Shown: positions 45,991 through 59,582, counted from the first letter of the stretch. The stretch: DNA of 64,000 nt from Lactuca virosa (GCA_928212115.1 CAKMRJ010000001.1:176234993-176298992), one strand, 5' to 3'. The notes: generated from the letters alone by a model not told the origin. Program-made: numbers and translations.

Positions 45991-47012
45991 TTGGTATCAG
46001 AGCGGGTCTTCGATGATCAACATGATTTTTTGAAGAATGATTCTCGTTTTGGAAATATTTGTCACAATTGGAGCATTTATGGTGAGTCTCTCTCGATGAT
46101 CTCTCTTAATCTCATTGAATTCGTGATTGTTTGATCGTTTTGTCTCAATGGATCAAAATTCGTTTTCACCCCATTGATTGATCCATTTATTGTTGCTTAG
46201 ATCAAAAGTTCATAAATAAAATAAAATCCCAAAATTTTTCGAAGTTACTGTTCATCAGATTGAATTTCAAGCCCAAAGACAAATTCAAAAATCAATCCAT
46301 TTTGTTTATTCAAAGATCCAGTCCAATTACTTGAAGTGTTACTATTCACCAGTCATTTCTTGAGCCCAACATCTTGTTTGGATCCGATATCTTAAAAGAT
46401 TGAGCCCAAAATTCATTCCATATTAATCTGAAATGTATTATCCTGTTACTGTTCATTTGATATGAGTTCAAAGCCCAAATCGACATTCGTTTACTCTTTC
46501 GTTCACAGCGTCAATTGATATTATCGTATTCTATTCGTATTATCGATTTCTTTTCGTTGTTCTTGCGAATCAATTACCGATTAGTGTTGTAAAACTTGTG
46601 AATCGATTTTATTTGATGTCTTCAATCTCAAATGCGATAATGATCAAGTAATTGTCAATCCATTTTTTGATTTGGATGAAATTGATCAAGAACAATCAAT
46701 TATTATCTATTTGACATGAAAATCAATGATAGATTCATGGATTTATGTTTGTCAATTGATGATATGAAGAGTCAAAACAAAAAGTCAAAGTCGTTGTTCT
46801 TGGTTCAACTTGTACGCATGCTTCATTGAGTTGTACAATTGGATTATCATCGTATGAGTTCGACTACGTATCGATTGAAATAAAATTGAGTTGCTTTGCT
46901 GTTAATGTCGACTGATTTTGTTGGCATCGATAGTAGATGGTATTGATATTTCATTGACGAATTTGTGAAAGAAAAAGCGAAGGTCTGTTGATTTTGGAAT
47001 TCAACAGCAAAG
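45991..47012 (+). other. Primer site and leader of element J
   Basis: The tRNA-Met primer site TTGGTATCAGAGCG is followed by a leader with no gag. tgttactgttca-type words recur (46245, 46336, 46442). The leader runs straight into a second partial LTR. Confidence 0.7.
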
Positions 47013-47216
47013 GCCTATATAAGGTGGGTTCATTCCACATGTATAGGTGTGCTTGAGAGGTGTAAAATTGAGTGTGTAAGTGTGTTTATGTAGACTAAAT
47101 CTAGATCCCTTTTTGTAACACCATACATAATCGAATACATCTCTTAAACAACATAATCACCATGTTTATTGTGTGTTCCTTAATTCCGCAAGCCAAATCA
47201 AAGCTCATAATTCTCA
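47013..47216 (+). repeat. Second, 5'-truncated LTR copy of element J
   Basis: It matches 45780-45986 from the TATA box to the LTR end (ctatataaggtgggttcatt, ccaaatcaaagctcataatt). The promoter-upstream part is missing. The sequence after it, TTTGGAACCAAGTTGG, may be a decayed primer site. Confidence 0.75.
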
Positions 47217-48747
47217 TCATTTGGAACCAAGTTGGTGGATAACTATACAAAGGGAGCTACACATCAAACCCTAGTGGCCCATTCCTTGCTCCCAAAATCT
47301 GTGCCCCGCCCGGTTGCCTCCCTCATTTCGCGACACAATACACTCCTATTAGAGTTTGTGTTTGGTGATGTCCTCCCCTCTCTACAGTGTTGTCTTATTG
47401 CTTGGTTAATGATCTTAGGTGTGATTCCATTAAGTAGATTCTGGTTTGGATCATTGACATCTAATCAAAGTGTCAAGAATAAAATTACATAAGATCCTTG
47501 TAGGTTTAGTTTGAACATATAAAAAAAATTATAATATGCTTTACATGCCATAGATTATTTGTTAGTGTATTCAAAACCTCTCATTTCCGAAACATGTTTT
47601 CCACTAAAATCCATCTCTGATATCAGTGGGACCACCATCAGCATTTGGTCGTGTACAAGATCAAACTCACCATATATACAAGTTTACTTTCTGTACCTTT
47701 TAATTATATATATAATTAAAGCACAACATGCTTATGAACAGCACCCGAGTTGGGTATTATTCAAAACTTAGTTGGCTCAGCTTCTCCATTCAACCAGACT
47801 TAATCCATCTACTGACTCCACCGCCTCTTTACTTCATATATTCAATCTGTTTCTCTCACAACTGATGATTTACGTCTGCAACTGCTCCACCGTGTCGCCA
47901 CCTATTTAACATCTCCCGTCAATGGATTGGGGATTTCGACCTGAAATTATGTCATCTGCTCTCCACCTTCTCCACCATGATATATGAAACCGGAAAGAGA
48001 ATCAATATCATACAAACTTATTGATCGATGTCATTGTCTCGGCTACCACCACACGGCCATCTCCACACCTACTTCGCTCGCCCTACTCCATGACCTTCCT
48101 CCGCCAGCAACGCCGACTGTAAGTTCTGTTCTCCATCTATGAAATCGATATCTTTATCCAAACCATCTCCGATAATAAATAAACATGAACGGTGATTTTG
48201 AATATGATTATCAACACATTCACAGATTTGGGACCAATTTTCGGCTTGTGTGCATATTTACAGATTAGGTATAGGGTTTAAATTTAATAGTGTTCTTGTT
48301 CAACTTTCAACCCACAGATTTTTTCTTTGATTTGCGGCTTTGTTTCTTTCTTAATTTAATTGTCGATTGTTTAGTGTAAGTCGAGAAGAATATGTGAAAT
48401 CTCAATTTTCAAGAGAAGAAGCTACTTAAAGGTTTATTTCTTGGAATAGAAGAGAGAAGGAGGCCACAAAGATGCTCATGGCATGCATCATTACCATGTC
48501 ACTGGTGGTGATGACTATAAGAAGTAAGGACCTTAATCATGTCCTTTCAATTTCTAGGATTTCAATTGCTTCATAAATAGTTCGTGTGTTTCACCTCTCA
48601 GTACTCTGAAACCATGTGTAACCATCTAATGTTTTCTCTACAGACTTTTGCTGGGGAGTCACCGGCTTTCAATTACGTTTCCTCCACCGCCTTATTTCAA
48701 CGGATGAGTATCTACTCTATGATTTTGCGTCACATAAAGAATCCTCT
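47217..48747. other. Unassigned stretch between elements J and I
   Basis: No match to any repeat in the window, no ORF above 90 codons, no domain I recognise. It has gene-like base composition in places (47800-48120, CT-rich; 48440-48540 with a possible splice donor gaagtaagg). It may be old host sequence or a decayed element. Confidence 0.4.
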
Positions 48748-51620
48748 TGTCACACCCCCAAACCAGACGGCGGAAACGTTCGGGGGTGGAGGACTTCATT
48801 TGTAGTATCACAACACATGCATTATAGTAATCAGAGTACAAACAACCACTATATTTAAAAAGTATACATATTTACATGTGTTTCAACCTTGTATTATGAA
48901 ACTAAATAGTTGTACAAAAGAAGAAGATAAGACTTAAATAGCTCCACCTTCTCAAAAGCTCGGGGTGTACCTGCCTACTGGTTCCCTGAGAATATAAGTA
49001 ATTTGAAAAGAGAGTATCAACATAAAGTTGAGTGAGTGCATAAGTATTTATGTTTTGAAAGAATGTCTTCTGTTTCTTGAATATGTAACTGTTTCCAGAA
49101 AACCTTATATTTTCTCCTGTATATGAAAAGTAGTTTTAGTTGCATAAAACTATTCGATTTGTAAACCAATATTCTGTATTTGTAATCCTTAAGTAAACTT
49201 GTATCTGAGAGTATATTTGAATTCATCAATTGTTATTGTAAACTTTAATGTAATACTGTAAACTGTATCTTGTAAACTAGCACTTTGGAATGGTACATAA
49301 GTTTAGTTAATTATACACTAACGTGTTGTTAATAACTTTTAATGAGTTATTATAACCATACTGACTAGGTGGCCTGACCCAACGCTATGAGTGCGCTGAA
49401 AGTTGATGATAACAATTGTCACTCACAGGCGTGTATGCCTGACTGTAGCTAGCAGTCCGAGTGCGGGGTTGTCAATGCCAATTAAGATCTATACACACAT
49501 TGTTTCGATCCCCTGCTGGAGACTCTGGTTATAATATCAGGACTTTACTATATTTTTTAAAATGAATTAAACAAACTGTACTACTTGACTCATAAAAAGT
49601 ATATAAACGTTACATGCATAATACTAATGAAAACTCAATCATTTTGAAATAAATGATTAATAGTATGTTCTTGAATTGGTACTCTTAACCTGTATCTGAA
49701 AGAATGTATACACTTGGATAGTTTTGAATTTAACCTTTGTTTTTGTAAAACAATGTACTCTAGTATGCTTGAATCATGAATTAATGTTCTGTGAATCATA
49801 AATTATACCTATTATAATTTATATGTACTTTCTGTATTGATACTTAGTATTAACGAATACAATCCCTTGCTCAACTTGTTACACAGGGGTAATTGAAACT
49901 AAATGAATAAACTTTTATACTTGTATACATATACAATATATATAAGTAAAATTTAAATGACACTCGGAAAAATAATTGATACTTATAATCCCACATCCAA
50001 ACAAGGAAAAGGAACCAAAGTGGGTTATCAGTCCTAAATCTTTTAAATCTTATTTATATAAATATATGTATACTAGTATGATTTTTGGGGAAAAATATAA
50101 GTTTATAAAATATTTAAAAGAAGTTTCATATTTTGAAATCCATTTTGGTTAGTTGTTGTCTTTTTGAAACAATCACTTAAAAACCACTTGATTTGATGAT
50201 ACTGAAATATATTTCGATAAGATGTTTGAAACCATTTGTTTTAATAACTGTAATCCATTTGAAATTATTTTTTATAACACAAAATCTTTGTGTTAGACTT
50301 GTATCGCCCCCCCCCCCCTTAAAACAGTACAAACTATGAAAATGCGGGGGTATGAACTCACCTGTTGTAAGTTATTAAAATGTAAGATTGGTGTAGGATG
50401 CTAAGTGTCAAGTGAAGTCTTGAACACAACGGATCCTATTAACATATAATGATACATATATGGATATAATTAGTGTTTATAACATCTAATCATGAAAGGT
50501 AACACCCTATTAGATTAGGAAACCCCAGGATTGAAGTACTATAATCACATATGATTGCATACTAACGGTGTATGGCCATTCTAGCGAGTGTACGGCCATC
50601 AGTTCATGGCCTCATGAGTTTACGGTCGTAAACTCATGATGATTTGTGTTAAAAGGTGTTTCAAGGTCTTACAATCCATAAGGAAGTGTTCTAGCCCTAA
50701 ATCCAAGCCTTAGGAAGAATTTATGGTCCATATGCATCACTAATGAGGGTTTACGGCCAAGGGAGATGCTTTTGGCCGTAAACTCTCTTTGATCTTGGAT
50801 ATTGGATGATTTCAGGTGGCATAACTAGTAAGTACTACACATAGGAAGGTACTCAAGAGTTTAGAAGCCTTTAGGGGGTCTAAGGCCGACAAATGCACCC
50901 TTAACAATGGTTTATGGCCAAGGGAGATGGTCTTGGCTGTAAACTTCTATTGTTCATGAGATTTGGACGTTTTCAAGGTCTAACGGTCAAGGGAGATGGT
51001 CTTGCCCGTAAACTCCCTTTGTTCTTGTCAAATGGATGTTTTCTAAGTGTTCTTCAAGTATTATAAGTATACAACAAGCTTAGGAGAGAGTACTTACGAT
51101 ATAGAAGCTTGAAAGGGTGATTAAGGTTCAAAAACAGTGTATTCTTGGTGTTCTTGGTGAAATGAAGAACACTTGATGATCTAACCAAAAGAAGAGATTT
51201 CATGGATGAAATCATGTATATTCACTAGATATGGAAGGATATCAAGTTGAAATTAGAAAGATTACTTACTAGATTGAAGGTTTTGATGAAAGTTCTTAAG
51301 ATACTTGAGAGAAAATCCGATTTCTAGGCTTGAAAAGTGAAAAGTGATTGAAAATGACTAAGGACCATATATATAGTATGGAGTTTACGGTCACCATGGC
51401 CGTAAACTCATGGTCCCTGGCCGTAAACTCCTCATTCGAGGGTTTATGGCTTGTTCGGTAGGTTACAACTTGAATTGGCACTTCCTTTCACTCATTCCTT
51501 TGGTGCACTAGGCTCAGAATGTACAAACAGACTCTAAACAGTGCTAAAAGTTAGCAAAAACAAGTCTGACTTTGATTGAAGTGAATGGTTTGTACAAGAT
51601 AGAAATTTCGGGTTGTCACA
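48748..51620 (-). repeat. 3' LTR of gypsy element I
   Basis: TGTCACACCCC...GGTTGTCACA, 2,873 bases, same broad family as G and H. Minus-strand TATA (CTATATATATGG) near 51366-51377; splice-donor consensus CAG|GTGAGT at 50356-50364 (minus); poly-C run 50306-50320. cctct (48743-48747) is the expected target copy; the other is outside the window. Confidence 0.88.
50616..51430 (-). repeat. Interspersed TTTACGGCC...GGCCGTAAA inverted repeats in LTR I
   Basis: At least five copies: 50616-50635, 50748-50785 (perfect 10-base arms gtttacggcc/ggccgtaaac around an aagggagatg loop), 50909-50945, 50978-51015 and 51381-51430 (double, directly upstream of TATA). Confidence 0.75.
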
Positions 51621-51645
51621 TCATCCCCCCGTTAAAGAGAATTTC
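51621..51645 (-). other. Polypurine tract of element I
   Basis: The minus strand reads TTTAACGGGGGGATGA before the LTR start TGTGACAACC. Confidence 0.85.
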
Positions 51646-52049
51646 GTCCCGAAATTAGAGTTTAAGTAAATAAGCAATTACAAATAACTAAGTGAAAAGA
51701 CGAGGATATTTTAATTTCATTTGATCCTCACGTTCCCAAGTGAATTCAGGTGCTCGCTTGGCATTCCAGCGAACCTTCACTATAGGAATACGACTTTGCT
51801 TTGTCTGCTTGACCTCTCGGTCTATTATTTCTACTGGTTCTTCCACGAAGTTGAGGCTCTCATCGATCTCGATTTAGTTGAGTGGAATAACAAGAGTCTC
51901 TTCGGACAGACACCTTTTCAAGTTTGAGACGTGGAAAACGGGATGTATGTTACTTAATTCTTGAGGTAGTCGGAGTTTTGTAAGCTACGGGACCGATTCT
52001 AGCAAGGATCTTGAATGGTCCTATATACCTTGGATTCAACTTGTCACGC

Positions 52050-54224
52050 TTTCCAAAGCGTATCATGCCCTTCCAGGGGTGAGACCTTCAACATGACACG
52101 GTGACCAACCTAGAACTCTAAAGATTTTCTTCTTTTGTCGGCGTAGCTTTTCTGTCTATCTCTGGAAGCTTTAAGCCGTTCCCGGATTTGTACGATTTTC
52201 TCTGTTGTTTCGCGAATGATTTCTGGACCAGTGAGAGTACTGTCAGGAAATTGGATTCTAGCTAGCTGCGTGTCACCCACTTCAGCCCAACACAGAGGTG
52301 ATCTGCACTTGCGGCCATAGAGAGCTTCGAAAGGAGCAGCCTTTATGCTAGTGTGATAACTATTGTTGTAAGAGAATTCGACAAGGGGTAAATGAGTATC
52401 CCATGCCTTACCAAAGTCTATCACGCAATCTCAAAACATATCTTCTAAAGTTTGAATTGTCCTCTCACTTTATCCGTCAGTCTGAAGATGGTAGGCTGTA
52501 CTCATGTCCAACATAGTTCCCAATGATTTTTGTAAAGACTGCCAGAAACGAGAAGTGAATCTACTATCTCGATCAGAAATAATAGATATTAGCACACCAT
52601 GCAGTCTAACAATTTCTTTGAGGTAAGTTCTTGTTAGCTTCTCCATCTTGTCAGTTTCTTTGATTGGTAAGAAGAGTGCGGATTTGGTTAATCTATCGAC
52701 GATTACCCAAATAGTATCATAACAACCCGATGTCTTGGGTAACTTGGTTATGAAATCCATTGTAATCCGCTCCCACTTCCATTCAGGGATTTCAGGTTGT
52801 TGCAATAAACCTGAAGGTTTCTGGTATTCTACCTTCACCTTGGCACAAGTAAGGCACTTGTCCACAAAGGTAGCAATTTTGGCCTTTATGTTTGGCCACC
52901 AGTATAGTTTCTTGAGGTCCAGGTACATCTTGTCTAAACCTGGATGAATGGAGTATCTGGTTTTGTGAGCTTCATTCATGACTACGTCTCTGTAACCACC
53001 AAACTTAGGTGTCCAGATCCGGTTCATGAAACAATAGAATCCATCATCCCTGACTTTGAAATTTTTATCCATTCCTCTCAAATATTCACCTGCCATGTTT
53101 TCAGGTTTTAAGGCCTCAAGTTGAGCCTCTCTGATCTGTGTGGAAAGATGTGAATGGATTGTCATGGTCAACGACTTTAATCGACATCTCGAGTATTCTT
53201 TTCTGCTAAGGGCATCAACTACTACATTGGCTTTACGAGGGTGATAAAGAATCTGACAATCGTAGTCGTTCAGTAGCTACACCCATCGTCGATGTCTCAT
53301 GTTCAGCTCTTTCTGATTGAAGATATGCTGGAGACTTTTATGGTCCGTGAATACTGTTCATTTCGTGCCAGATAAATAATGTCTCCAGATCTTCAGAGCA
53401 AATACTACTGCTCCTAGTTCAAGGTCATGTGTTGAATAATTGACTTCATGTGTCTTTAGTTGTCTTGAGGCATAAGATATCACCTTTCCTCTTTGCATAA
53501 GAACACATCCACGCCCTTGATTAGAAGCATCGCAGTACACTACAAAATCCTCTGTCCCATCAGGAAGAGATAGGATTGGTGCACTACACAAGGCTCGTTT
53601 CAGCGTTTGGAATGCTGTTTCTTGCTTTTCTCCCCAACTAAAATTTACACCCTTTTGCGTCAGAGTGGTAAGAGGTTTAGCTATTCGAGAGAAATTCTGG
53701 ATGAATCTGCGATAATAGCCAACAAGACCTAAGAATTGATGGATTTCTGTAGGTGTTTTGGGTGCTGACCAGTTTTCAATGGCCTTTATTTTGGAAGGGC
53801 CAACGTGTATTCCTTCAGAACTGACCACCTGACCTAGGAATTCAACCTTCCTGATCCAAAATTCACACTTTGAAAACTTCGCATAGAGTTTCTCTGTTCT
53901 AAGAGTTTGCAAAACTTGACGAAGATGTTGGCCATGATCCTCTTCACTTCTTGAGTAGATAAGGATATCATCGATGAAGACTATGACGAATTAATCCAAG
54001 AAAGGACGACACACTCTGTTCATTAAATCCATTAACACAGCAGGTGCATTTGTTAATCCGAATGGCATCACTACGAATTCATATTGACCATAACGAGTTC
54101 TGAACGCGGTTTTGGGAATGTCATTCTCCAAAATTCGTAACTGGTGATACCCGGATCTTAAGTCTATTTTGGAGAAGTAGCTCGCACCTTGAAGTTGGTC
54201 GAACAGATCGTCAATGCGAGGCAG
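52050..54224 (-). pseudogene. pol: RT C-terminal part, RNase H and integrase of gypsy element I
   Basis: Minus strand: RT resumes left of element K with FDQLQGASYFSKIDLRSGYH and YGQYEFVVMPFGLTNAPA, then catalytic FIDD (about 53965-53980) after a stop. The open piece 53912-53358 covers KFSKCEFWIRKVEFLGQVV and RNase H up to HDLELGAVVFALKIWRHY. Integrase (53171-52470) has H..H..CLTCAK zinc ligands, TMDFITKLPK and ISDRDSRFTS with the first two acidic residues. The catalytic Glu region follows a stop, then 52424-52110 (VEFSYNNSYHTSIKAAPFEA). Several stops break it. Confidence 0.9.
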
Positions 54225-54229
54225 AGGGT

Positions 54230-54982
54230 TGTTGGGTTATGAGCATTCTAACACTCCTAAGTGTACATGCAACCCTAAATACCTTGGATCTATGTTTTCT
54301 CTATTATACAAACAATTATGAACATCCAATGTATTATCCTAATCTAGCATACAAAATAATAAATATAACAAGATAGAATACATACCTCTTTGATGTAGAA
54401 TGTCTTCATGAAGCTTGAGTGCCTAGTGCCCCAAGTGTGACACCTCAAATGGTTCACACAACACCAAATACACTTGGAATAACTTGAGAGAAACTTGAAC
54501 ACTCCTTGAAATCATCTAGCCCTCACACTCACACATTAGTGCACGATTTCTTGAGCCATGGGATTCTTTTATATGGTGGCTATTAGGGTTACACCATGTA
54601 ACTCATAACTTTACCCATTCCTTATGCTCCATGGATTTTAACCTCCATGGAGTATCCATGGGTCACCCCATGGACTTAGTCCAACATAAGGAATCTTGGA
54701 TCACAAGCCCACATATATAAGAATGAATGATTTTCACAATCAACCCATATATTTAATTAGTCTCCTTTTGATCACTTAATTAATTACAAATTAATTCTTG
54801 ATCAATACTAATTAAATAACCTTATTAATATATTAGAACTTATAATATATTAACCAACCTTAAGTGTTATTTCTCTCATTATAGTCTATCCAAATGCATG
54901 ATGCCATGCAACCCAAATGGACCATGTCGGGTCGGGTCAAGTCTTACCAATTATAGTTATGGACTTAGACATTAATCCAACA
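54230..54982 (-). repeat. 3' LTR of element K
   Basis: TGTTGGGTTA...AATCCAACA, 753 bases, flanked inside by the polypurine tract. Confidence 0.92.
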
Positions 54983-56614
54983 GTCTCCCACTTGGATAAG
55001 TCTAAAACTATTATTGCGTATGACTTTAGGAACCGATCAGCAATCGTAGCTCTCAAAAGCTTCTGTCGAACTCTGACCTTGTCGATGAACTCTGACCTTT
55101 GTCAATGAATTGTCCATTAGATAAGGGATCATATATTCCTCCATTCTAGATATCATATGGACTGAGACATGGATTATCAATCATTCTCTCTGTCCATTTG
55201 TTGTTTCCTGATTTCCGATTCATGATGACTGACTGATTGAACAAATCAAATCAGTCCTGGCTTGGCCAAGCACTCACATATATCATCTTTAAATCATCGA
55301 GGGGCCCACAGATATCGCTTTTATCCCGAAGGTAAAAGGAATGGATAAACTTCGACTCATATGGCTTGTTCTACTACTTGTTGAATCATACACAAAGGCA
55401 CGTTTTATAACATCGAGTTACCAATGTGTTGTCGTGCAATCAATGTATAACCAACTCATAGTAACAACTCATATCTCTAGGTTTGAAGAATATAAGATAT
55501 TATCGTCTCATGATCACTCGTGATAAAATCCATGAAGTGATTCAAATGAGCGCGGGTTGAATCCAATACTCAGAACTTATGAGCACTCATGAGTGTTGTA
55601 GCACCACTTTGTCCACCAACTTGGACCTCTACAAACCAACCCATGACAGTCTTGATTCATATCTACTTCCAACATATGACCGACTGGGATGGTTTGAATA
55701 ACTTAATCATTCAGGAAGAGCGACTTAGTTATTCTGGAAGTCAAAACATGCAAAGTGAAACACAAGAATAAATGAATCAAATATGGTATCAAACCCTATG
55801 AATATAAATAAACACTTTTATTTATCACCATACTGATTACTCATTATTCATTGTTTCGGTTTTATCAACTTTATACTTGAATTTAAAACAATAGTTGTCC
55901 CATGCTCCAAGCATGTACACTATGTTTTCTAAACACTAGTCATGCCATACACCAAGTATGCATACTATGTTTGTCTATGATCTTTACTTTGTAAATAGAT
56001 CAATTGAACATCACTCCAATGATCCTCTTTTCACAGTCCCAATCCTTACTGCAAATGCAAGAATTCCAAATTCATGCCATTTACTGAAATCTGTTAGATT
56101 CTAAACTTATATGCATTGATCCTCTTAATGATTATGCAGAAAGTCAGAAAGACTTGACAACAATCATTACAGAGCATTCCAAAGGAGATCAGCTCCTTGG
56201 AAACATCCTTCTTTCATTAAGTTTCCTAATCTTACACAATTGAATAATTTCTAACTTTGAAACATTTCCATATTCCATTTTGACTATCACTTCTGAACAA
56301 GAGTTGCCTCCTTACAGATTATGTCAATATGGTCCTTCCAGAATTAACATTATACTTCCAACTGTCCTTGAGCAACCAATCTTTGGTAAACCTTAGATTG
56401 TCGTCGACAATTGCTTAATCATTTTAGTCATATCCAATTCTAGACCTTTTCCCTTCATAATGCCCCAGGCATTTGGAAAATTTTAGAAAGGATGAATATA
56501 GCACATGTAATCGATCCTATATCCAAAGCATATGGGACACGATTCATGATGTCTCACATAAAGACTAAACCAGTCTTTTGCTATAATATTTCCATTTCAA
56601 TTTGCCAAGTTCTC

Positions 56615-56660
56615 AAAATTCAGATTATGAAAAGGGATGCCGTAATCATAATCGAATTTT
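56615..56660 (-). repeat. Fold-back h1, constant loop CGGCATCCC
   Basis: Arms 56615-56630 and 56646-56660 (complementary apart from one bulge) enclose the loop TTACGGCATCCCTTT (minus strand). Confidence 0.8.
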
Positions 56661-57079
56661 AGAACGCAAATAATGGACCCATATATAGAATTTCCTTATG
56701 TTGAGCCATTCCAACATGAAATTCATATATATATCCTTGATTAAATACGATTAAAATCTCAATCTAAGCTTTTTAGAATTGAAATGAAGTATAATTTCCT
56801 CTCCCTTAATTATAGCAAAACAACTTTTTCAACCCCTGCAACCTCACGAATTGAAACTTTTGTTTTCTATAATTAACATTGCTAACTTGCAACCTTTGTC
56901 ATAATTATCATGCTCCCACTAACATGATGATTATTAGCATAACACTTATGCTCCCACTAGCTTTGACATGTACTCAGAAATCAGCTGACTTTCTTACCAA
57001 AGTTCAGATTTCTGATACTAGATTGTTTTGATAAAACTTTATCAAAATCATACACCTCTCTTAGATAGCTCACATGTGT

Positions 57080-57140
57080 GTCTAAACAATTTTAGAACTA
57101 TGAAAAGGGATGCCGTAATCATAGTCTCAATTGTTTAGAC
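57080..57140 (-). repeat. Fold-back h2, constant loop CGGCATCCC
   Basis: Outer arms gtctaaacaatt/aattgtttagac (12 bases, perfect) and inner arms actatga/tcatagt (7, perfect) enclose the same 15-base loop as h1, although the arm sequences differ. Confidence 0.85.
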
Positions 57141-57164
57141 CTTTGCCACTTCTCACAAGTCCAT

Positions 57165-57200
57165 GTTAGTGTGCCGGTAAACCACACACGCTCCACTAAC
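57165..57200 (-). repeat. Fold-back g1, constant loop with CCGGCA
   Basis: Arms gttagtg/cactaac enclose tgccggtaaaccacacacgc. Further outer pairs aagtc/gactt and tttgc/gcaaa are present. Confidence 0.8.
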
Positions 57201-58734
57201 GACTTTAAGAATGCAAATATCACAATTGCTATCTAGCTAAAATCTACTTAGTGAAAGTGTTTCCTCACCATCATTTTCATGAATCGGAGAGAAACCTTAT
57301 GACACTTAGATTTAATAGTGTATGTGTTCTTATCCATGTGAATTTGTCAAAACCATAATCACAAGACAAGGTTAGTGACAAATCCAAACTCATATTGATT
57401 AAACTTGTGCAATCTTAAATTCTTGCCATTTGGCAGCTCAGGTGCCTGCCATTGCTTCCAAGTAGTTGTGCAACCAATTGAGAACTCTCAGAACTCCTAT
57501 GCAAAGCCAACTTGAATAGGCACAAAAATTTCAACACGATAGGTTATAAACACCAAGTCGTGTGCTAGTGAAGGACTTTAGGTTTTATTCTTGATTAAGT
57601 CTTGAAACTTTCAAGAGCTTTAAGACTCCCACTGTCCTCTTGACATATAAGACTCCCTTGTCAAATATTCAAGAGATAGTGCGGATTCTTTATCAAGACT
57701 AACACTTTACACAATTGGCCTAAGTTGGTCTCTGTTTTATCCAAAACATCACAACTTACCAATTTCAAATGTACAAGAGTAGATAACCTTTTACTCTTAC
57801 ATTTGACTAGTGTTAACAAACCCTCTTTAAGATATGTCACTCAAGTTACAATCTTGGAGTATGACTCTAAGAATTGTTTTGGAACGAAGTATGACTCATC
57901 TTTTTGATTTAACCATTTCAACAATTCATGACTCCTCTTCTTAGTCATAAGAATGCACTAAGATGACTTTAGAGGACCAATTGTGATATGGTATCTTAAT
58001 CATTAAGATGATCATAAACATGATACTAAAGTACTCTCCCATCTTTTCAGATTTGAGAAACTTTTATCTTTCTGCCATACTTTGATTCTTCTTATTCGTT
58101 CTGTCTCACATTGAAACTTCTCCAATGCTACAGACTTATACTTAAACTTATAAGTATAACCATATTTACTGAACTTAAGTAAATCATGACGAATAATCTT
58201 CTTGATCTTTTGTGGTGGACTTGACCAGTGCACAAGAATGTGTACTCGATCCCTTAGTCCTTTCCTTATTCACATAAGGAATTAGTCTTAATTTTCCAAG
58301 CTGAAAGTTCTCATTCATCATACTATACAACTTGCATGATTCCAAGTTTCGGTCCAATTGAACCTTGGGTGATGAGAATCTTTCCTTATTGGTAATATTA
58401 GACACTACCACAACCGAAAGAATCAAATCCATTTTTCCAATATTGCTATCAATGGAATCTTATAAGCAACAACTTTTCACAAATGCCATTGTAAGGATAC
58501 TTAAAATAAATAAAATCAAAACCTTTTTCTTTTATTTTAAAACTTTGCGGAAAAACTTATCCTTACAATCCATATGAAAACCTTGTTGTTATCTATTCCT
58601 AAGCAATATAAATATCATAACTCTTAAGTAATAGCCCAAAATTCTGATCACCGAACCATGCGATTGAAATCCATCTTCGCGATCAGAATCAGCATGTACT
58701 TAATAGAGTTAGACAATGGACTTTACCTGAAGTA

Positions 58735-59270
58735 GAGCCAAACTTATTGACTTTAACATCCTTAGGTAAATTTGGCAGCTTCGTAACCAATGCCCCTTCC
58801 TTTGGCAATAGTTACCTATGGACCCTTGATAATGGGACTATCTCAGACTTCGCCTCTCTCTTTACCATTGGGTCAACCGAGTTGACTATGGCCATAGAGC
58901 TTTACTGGATATCCAATGTCATCATTGTCAATGTCCATAGCGTTTTAGGAAGTTGATCTTAGCAAATAGATAAGATCATTAAGGGTCTTGTCTTAGTCTG
59001 TTTCATAGGATTCCCAAAAGAACTCACTATGTGACTTAGAAAGTAGTTGAGCCACCAACTTTCTCAAGACTTTGACACCCAACTCTCCCGGCTTGTCAAT
59101 ATGTGACTACATCTCCAAGATGTGATCACACCTAGACCTTGCCTTGCCAATTGGGCTTGAGTGACCTTAAACTTTTTAGGAACTTGTGGGTTAGGGAGAT
59201 AATTGGAGGAGGTGAAAGAAGTGATATCCATGGGACATCATCTTCATTTAGGAAAGCTTGTTTCAAGAGA
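58735..59270 (-). pseudogene. gag: Decayed gag of element K
   Basis: Minus-strand pieces in changing frames: LTSSNYLPNPQVPKKFK-like start, VTQAQLARQGLGVI, LGVKVLRKLVAQLL, then after several breaks YCQRKGHWLRSCQIYLR, a copia zinc knuckle of the Tork/Angela-like type with its first Cys lost. The order fits a gag with capsid followed by nucleocapsid. No open frame remains. Confidence 0.65.
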
Positions 59271-59383
59271 TTTGGGAAGATCATAAATGTCTAGACCAGA
59301 CATCTTTTTGGGAGATATTCAAGATAGTTGATTTAAAGTCCTTAATATGACACCCAATATGAAATATTAAGGCTAGGACCCAA

Positions 59384-59439
59384 CAAACTATTTTATAACT
59401 TAGAAGAGGGATGTCGTAATCCAAGCTATAAAATATTTG
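59384..59439 (-). repeat. Fold-back h3, constant loop CGACATCCC
   Basis: Arms 59384-59404 and 59420-59439 pair on the minus strand with one bulge and two G-U pairs. The loop TTACGACATCCCTCT is a variant of that in h1 and h2. Confidence 0.8.
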
Positions 59440-59582
59440 AAGGTAGGTGAATGACGATTCACCAATTTCCACCATGAAAAACGAAATAATTTATTAGGTT
59501 TTAATTGGATTTGAAAGTCCTAGATCTTTGAGATTCATTGAACTGTTCAAAGGCATGTTTCAATCTCGAGTGTGCCCTTCAG

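Larger units (their letters stand above)
54994..58734 (-). other. Non-coding interior of element K
   Basis: 3.7 kb with no ORF above 82 codons and no pol motif in any frame that I can find. It contains the fold-backs listed separately (56615-56660, 57080-57140, 57165-57200) and other perfect short palindromes, for example 58264-58281 and about 57991-58007. Confidence 0.7.

Noticed and set aside
45991..46004. A tRNA gene suggested by tRNA-complementary sequence
   Set aside because: Only the 3'-end complement is present, as expected for a primer-binding site; no cloverleaf can be drawn.
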